Shown here: one piece after another, positions 59,728-64,000 of the stretch
Layout: each line of letters opens with the position of its first letter
How positions within the stretch are numbered: position 1 is the first letter of the stretch
NCBI GenBank assembly: GCA_032191485.1
Contig: JAVDOI010000045.1
Location: 793,393 to 857,392, forward strand
Reading direction: 5' to 3'
Length of the DNA: 64,000 nt
Source of the DNA: Leptoclinus maculatus
Taxonomy: Eukaryota > Chordata > Actinopteri > Perciformes > Stichaeidae
Program-made: the position numbers and the translations under genes
Notes under the pieces: model-generated
The model's database searches: none
Told to the model about the DNA's origin: nothing
What the model saw: only the letters and a program-made list of their open reading frames with translations

Positions 59728-62700
59728 TCAAGGCGGCTTGAAAGTGTCATGGCTTGATTTAACATTGTTATCATTATCCTGGGTCATAATGTAACAAAAC
59801 ACACTAAATGTATTCATAAATAAGACACAGGTACAAATATTTGCTCTGAACATTTCCATTTATTGTTCATAGTTAAGAGTTGTTTCACCTGTTGCTCCTC
59901 TGCTGTAGTTGCGCTCCTCTGTTTAGACAATTGGCTTATGTAAGGGCATAATTGTTTTGTTGTTTTATAAGCTAGGAAACACATCTCCCATCGGCGGAAG
60001 TAAGACACCGAGGTGAGAAGGTGAGGAAAGGAATCGAGGATGCACAAAATCAGAGAAGTGAGAAATGCTCCCTGTCTTTGAGTTCACAGTTGTTACTTTT
60101 GGTTATTACGTATTGTTTTTCTTGAGCTATTTTCCCGGCCAGGCCTGCCCTGTACATATTGCTGCACAGTGTTGTTGGTTGTTCCATTCTCTGAATAAAT
60201 ACGCCTGGACTGCTTAACTGGGTCTGCCTCTACGTTTTAGCGCCTTAACCACTCGGCCAACCGCAGAGATTGTGGTTTAGGTTAAAGTAACTATACTTTA
60301 GTAAAAACATGTATTGCTTAGTACGTGTCAATAGCTTAGTACAGCAGTTACATTCAATTCAAAGGAGAAGAATATTTCTGCGGTTTCTGGCACATTGACA
60401 CACTTCCCTGCTAACATAACAGGATTATCAAAACTATGTCATAATTATAGAGACATGTTTTGTATGTGTTTGAACCTGACTCATCAGTGGATCAGTTCAT
60501 AATGTGTAATGATCGAATGATTAGAAGCCATCAGGGCTGAAGTTCGATACCCTTACTTCTGTGTGTAATGTATTGTTTTATCTGCATTGTTAGCGTAGCG
60601 ACGTGTACATCCTAACTGTGTGTATTTGTCTGCTCGGGGTTAACATAAGAGGGTCAATGGCTTCATAAGCACATCTGAAAGAATGCTCAAACACTGTCAG
60701 CGTGATTCATCAGTCCACTTGAATCCTCACAAAAGATTCTTTAAAACAACTTCTATTGCTTTGTGTTTCTGTGTCAGAGGTCTTGAAGGTTAAAAGTTCA
60801 ACTCAGGCTTCTGTCCTCCCCGTTACCCAGAGTTGTTGAGCATACCAAAAAAGATCTAATGATGATAAAAGCTTTGACACACTTCCAAGCCTTGCTGTCA
60901 CGTGCGCTTCATGGAAAGAGAAGACAAATGAAGTTGATTTGTGGTGTGTGCCGACCGTACTGGTGAGGAGTGTGAGCAGAGTCAGATCACTGTGGAGGAA
61001 CTGATCCTGGCACAGAATCAAGCCCATCTTTCTCCCAGTGTACAGCACATGTCCTCCAGGTGAAGAACGTGCAGAGACACAGAGAATACCACACAGCTTC
61101 CAGACAGACAGCGGCAGGAATCTGCCAGCGTGTTCACCTCTGGAAACCTGAGGACAGAAGGTGAACACAAACAGTTCCCAACATTATGTGAAGGGCTCAC
61201 TCATAGTGCTGAACCAGAGAATGCTCAGAATCACTTATTATTTAAAGAACATAAATATTCACATCAGAAGCATTCAAGTGCAGCATAAACTTCTGTCAGT
61301 CACCAGAATGTCATTTTCCCTCGAGGGTCCTGATGATGCAGGAGGTCAATCAACAAAACTGTCCAACCAACGAGTCAGTTTGTATAACGTCATGTTTACT
61401 CCTGTGGTTCATTGGTTAACAGTCCGTGTGAACAGGAACAACACTGTATCGTTTGTTTCCCTTGGTCCGGACCGAATCTAACCAGCTACAGGTGTGAAAC
61501 ACCCTTAACAAGTCATTGTGTGGGTGTGTTGTTTCCTCTGAGGGCTGATGCTTTAAAGCTGAACCTGATCTCCATTTGACATGGTACCAACTCTGAGACG
61601 TGCTGACGCTGCATCCATGCTGAACGTCGAGCCCTCAGACACGGGCTGATGTTACGACTTGCCCTGCATTCTCCCTGAATGTCATGTAGCCATGGGCCAT
61701 ATGTCAGATGAACGCAGTGAAGAGGAATTTTTCCACTGGAAACTGAACACAACCATTTCTTTCAACATGGATTGTATGTTAGGCGTTAGTCTTCTTTTAC
61801 CACCAGTTGTTCTTTGAGTTCTTCTTCTTCTCTCATGTCATTTTGGCAAAAGTGTGTTGTTTACACTGCTACAATACACACCCCTTAGTATGTCTTTCAT
61901 GTATATTTAAAGGATTTATTCCACACAGAGTTGTGTAGCCTTGACACAGGGACACGGTTTTAGTGTTTTCCATATTTGAAGCCTGTTTCTTTATGCCTTG
62001 CATGTGTTGTCAGATTGATGAATGTCTGTTTCAGTGCAATGAGCTCTCTTCTCAGCCAGTGCATGAAGCGATATTTGCAAAGATAGGGAATGCATTTTGT
62101 TCTTTGAGTTGCTCACATTGTGTTCGAGAGAACTGGGCACTGTAAAGCTAATCAAAGTTAGTATTTCATTAAGACTGAGGGTAAAACTAATGTCTAAAAC
62201 AGAAAATAACATCACAATATCAGATTCAATTTAACATAAACACATGACATACACAAACATAAATCTGCCAGGACAATTGTATTGGTCGGCTCTTATATTC
62301 TGTCAAATTCATATACAGAAATCAATCAATCATCTCCATTCATTTTTTTTGCTAATTCATTTGAAATGTAATACTTAGAATAATAAAGCACAGATAGTTG
62401 ATTTAATTTGTAATTCCGTACAGTGGAGGGATTATGGAAGACAATAATATTGTCTTGGTTGCATCTACAGTTGATGGTCCGTATGGTACCATCTTCATCA
62501 CCACTTCACCAGACTGAAGCTGAACACAATTCTGACAAGCCACTATGAACTCTGACGTCATGTAAACAGATGAAAACAACGCATTTCTATACGAAGGTAA
62601 CGTTCATGTCAGATCTCAGTCGGGTTAGTATACCCTTAAATATGTCGCTGTTATATAGGTTATGACAAGGAGGCAAGGCATGGGAAACTGCCAGACAATC

Positions 62701-62930
62701 ACAGCAGTGGTGAATAACTGTTTTATTAATATTATTATCATTAGTCGTATTGGTGGTAAAGCATACTCTAATATGATATCATTTCAATCTTTGTTCGTGT
62801 TACAGAGTCCTTTTCATCGTCGTATTGCTCATGCTGGGCATAACTACCGGAAGTAGTGAGAGTTACGACAGCACCTAAATGTGGCAGTGGCTGGTTGTCG
62901 TACATTGATGTGTTTTACGACACTGAATTG
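59728..62930. other. Long intergenic region
   Basis: No supported exon. At about 60234-60258 the minus strand reads GGTTGGCCGAGTGGTTAAGG, the 5' part of a class II (Ser/Leu-type) tRNA with its A box. The variable arm and 3' half are missing, so it is a fragment. Just before it on + lies ATAAATACGCCTGGACTGC, which could be the end of a solo LTR. Near 61440-61480 CCTTGGTCCGGACCGAA resembles a repeated-element motif. Other open frames up to 121 codons have no motif. Confidence 0.35.
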
Positions 62931-63100
62931 TGACTTACGGCAAAACATGGCGCCACGCTGTTGAGCTTGATGAAGGGATGAACTGAAGCCTGTTCGCTTG
63001 TCCCGTCTTTCTTCGTCCACAGAGAGGTCCACGCGGTGTAGCAGCTCTCTCTGAGCCCCGGCACGGTGAGCGAGGAGCGGGAGACGGCCGGTGGAGAGAC

Positions 63101-63239
63101 ATGGCGGCGCAGGGAGGCATCTTGTTCCAGGAGAAGGTCAGCAGGCTGCTCAGCGGACACAACGGGAAACCAGTCCTGAAACCAAACAGGACTCTGGCTC
63201 TGAGAGATGCGGTAGCGAACCGCAAACTCAAGAAAGGAG
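63101..63239 (+). CDS. First coding exon of an unidentified gene (partial)
   Basis: A good-context start (GAGACATGGCGGCG) opens 46 codons plus one base before a GGAG-GTATGA donor at 63240. The reading begins MAAQGGILFQEKVSRLLSGH and continues NGKPVLKPNRTLALRDAVAN, then a basic RKLKKGG end. The upstream 150 bp is GC- and CpG-rich (about 62940-63100), consistent with a CpG-island promoter and unlike the rest of the window. The N-terminus is soluble and basic with no signal peptide. I do not recognise the family. Later exons lie outside the window or beyond the minisatellite. An antisense frame of 120 codons over the same bases is a shadow. Confidence 0.65.
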
Positions 63240-63505
63240 GTATGATTCCGTGAGGTCCGCAGTAGAGACACGAACATAACATGCCACTATAACGACACAA
63301 TATCAGAGAACGTAAAACCGATCAATGTGTAACGTTCTACCAGTTTAGGACGCATGTTGTAGAGATGGAGGAACATGAATGTTTAGCTGAGACAATAGTT
63401 CTTGATTGTCTCTTACATCAAAGGTCCGGAACATCACAGTAATGTGTAACCTGGTCTATGACTTAGTGCCCTGTGTGTACTGAAGGAGCCAACAGTTGTA
63501 TTAAC

Positions 63506-64000
63506 GTCTGTAGTTAGTCAACAACTGGTTAAATAAAGTCTGTAGTTAGTCAACAACTGGTTAAATAAAGTCTGTAGTTAGTCAACAACTGGTTAAATAA
63601 AGTCTGTAGTTAGTCAACAACTGGTTAAATAAAGTCTGTAGTTAGTCAACAACTGGTTAAATAAAGTCTGTAGTTAGTCAACAACTGGTTAAATAAAGTC
63701 TGTAGTTAGTCAACAACTGGTTAAATAAAGTCTGTAGTTAGTCAACAACTGTTTAAATGAAGTCTGTAGTTAGTCAACAACTGTTTAAATGAAGTCTGTA
63801 GTTAGTCAACAACTGGTTAAATAAAGTCTGTAGTTAGTCAACAACTGGTTAAATAAAGAACGTAGTTAGTCAACAACTGTTTAAATAAAGTCTGTAGTTA
63901 GTCAACAACTGTTTAAATAAAGTCTGTAGTTAGTCAACAACTGTTTAAATGAAGTCTGTAGTTAGTCAACAACTGTTTAAATGAAGTCTGTAGTTAGTCA
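63506..64000. repeat. 32-bp minisatellite, at least 15 copies, runs off the window
   Basis: The unit GTCTGTAGTTAGTCAACAAC plus TGGTTAAATAAA is repeated head to tail from 63506 to the end with almost no length change. Variants TGTTTAAATGAA and TGTTTAAATAAA replace the unit end in the later copies, and one unit starts AACGTAG. It lies in the first intron of the gene starting at 63101. Confidence 0.95.

Noticed and set aside
1..64000. CRISPR arrays, bacterial operons, phage or viral genomes
   Set aside because: The tandem repeats lack spacer structure. All genes are spliced and the mobile elements are those of fish genomes.

Overview
This is eukaryotic nuclear DNA, almost certainly from a teleost fish. 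Spliced genes with GTAAG donors, tRNA-derived fish SINEs, Tc1, hAT and Harbinger-type transposons, LINE fragments of RTE/Rex3, Nimb/I and L2 type, chitinase relics and long CA microsatellites all point that way. Nothing bacterial is present. Gene density is very low.

The window is dominated by three related, extremely low-complexity protein genes. Gene A (1721-4094, +; 584 aa) is Ala-rich. Gene B (13920-23444, -; 3139 aa) and gene C (39924-46469, -; 2146 aa) are giant Thr/Ala/Pro mucin-like proteins. All three have the same plan: a TATA box, a non-coding first exon, a short second exon carrying the 5' UTR end and a 13-14 residue signal-peptide start, a phase-1 intron, and one long repetitive exon that ends in a shared SSA-VIN-K motif plus a hydrophobic tail resembling a GPI-attachment signal. 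I infer a family of secreted, probably GPI-anchored and heavily O-glycosylated surface proteins. I do not recognise them as a named family.

Layout: 1-4.7 kb, gene A. 4.9-12 kb, a decayed chitinase cluster (three copies of the terminal Thr-linker/chitin-binding exon, a signal exon and two non-coding first exons) mixed with transposon fragments. This block sits inside a broken remnant of the duplicated unit. 12.84-32.86 kb, duplication unit A with gene B. 32.9-38.8 kb, a nest of SINEs and transposons. 38.83-54.22 kb, duplication unit B with gene C, about 15.4 kb against 20.0 kb because of two deletions and a shorter repeat exon, and carrying a private Harbinger-like insertion. 54.2-63 kb, mostly non-coding with microsatellites, an L2-like fragment and a hAT element with perfect target-site duplications. 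63.1 kb, the first coding exon of an unrelated, GC-rich-promoter gene running out of the window. 63.5-64.0 kb, a 32-bp minisatellite.

Genes B and C have full-length open antisense frames of more than 2,000 codons. These are explained by codon register (Thr mirrors to Val, Ala to Ala, Pro to Gly) and are not genes. No alignment or search was possible, so family names for mobile elements rest on remembered motifs, and exon boundaries rest on splice consensus and on comparison between the three paralogues.
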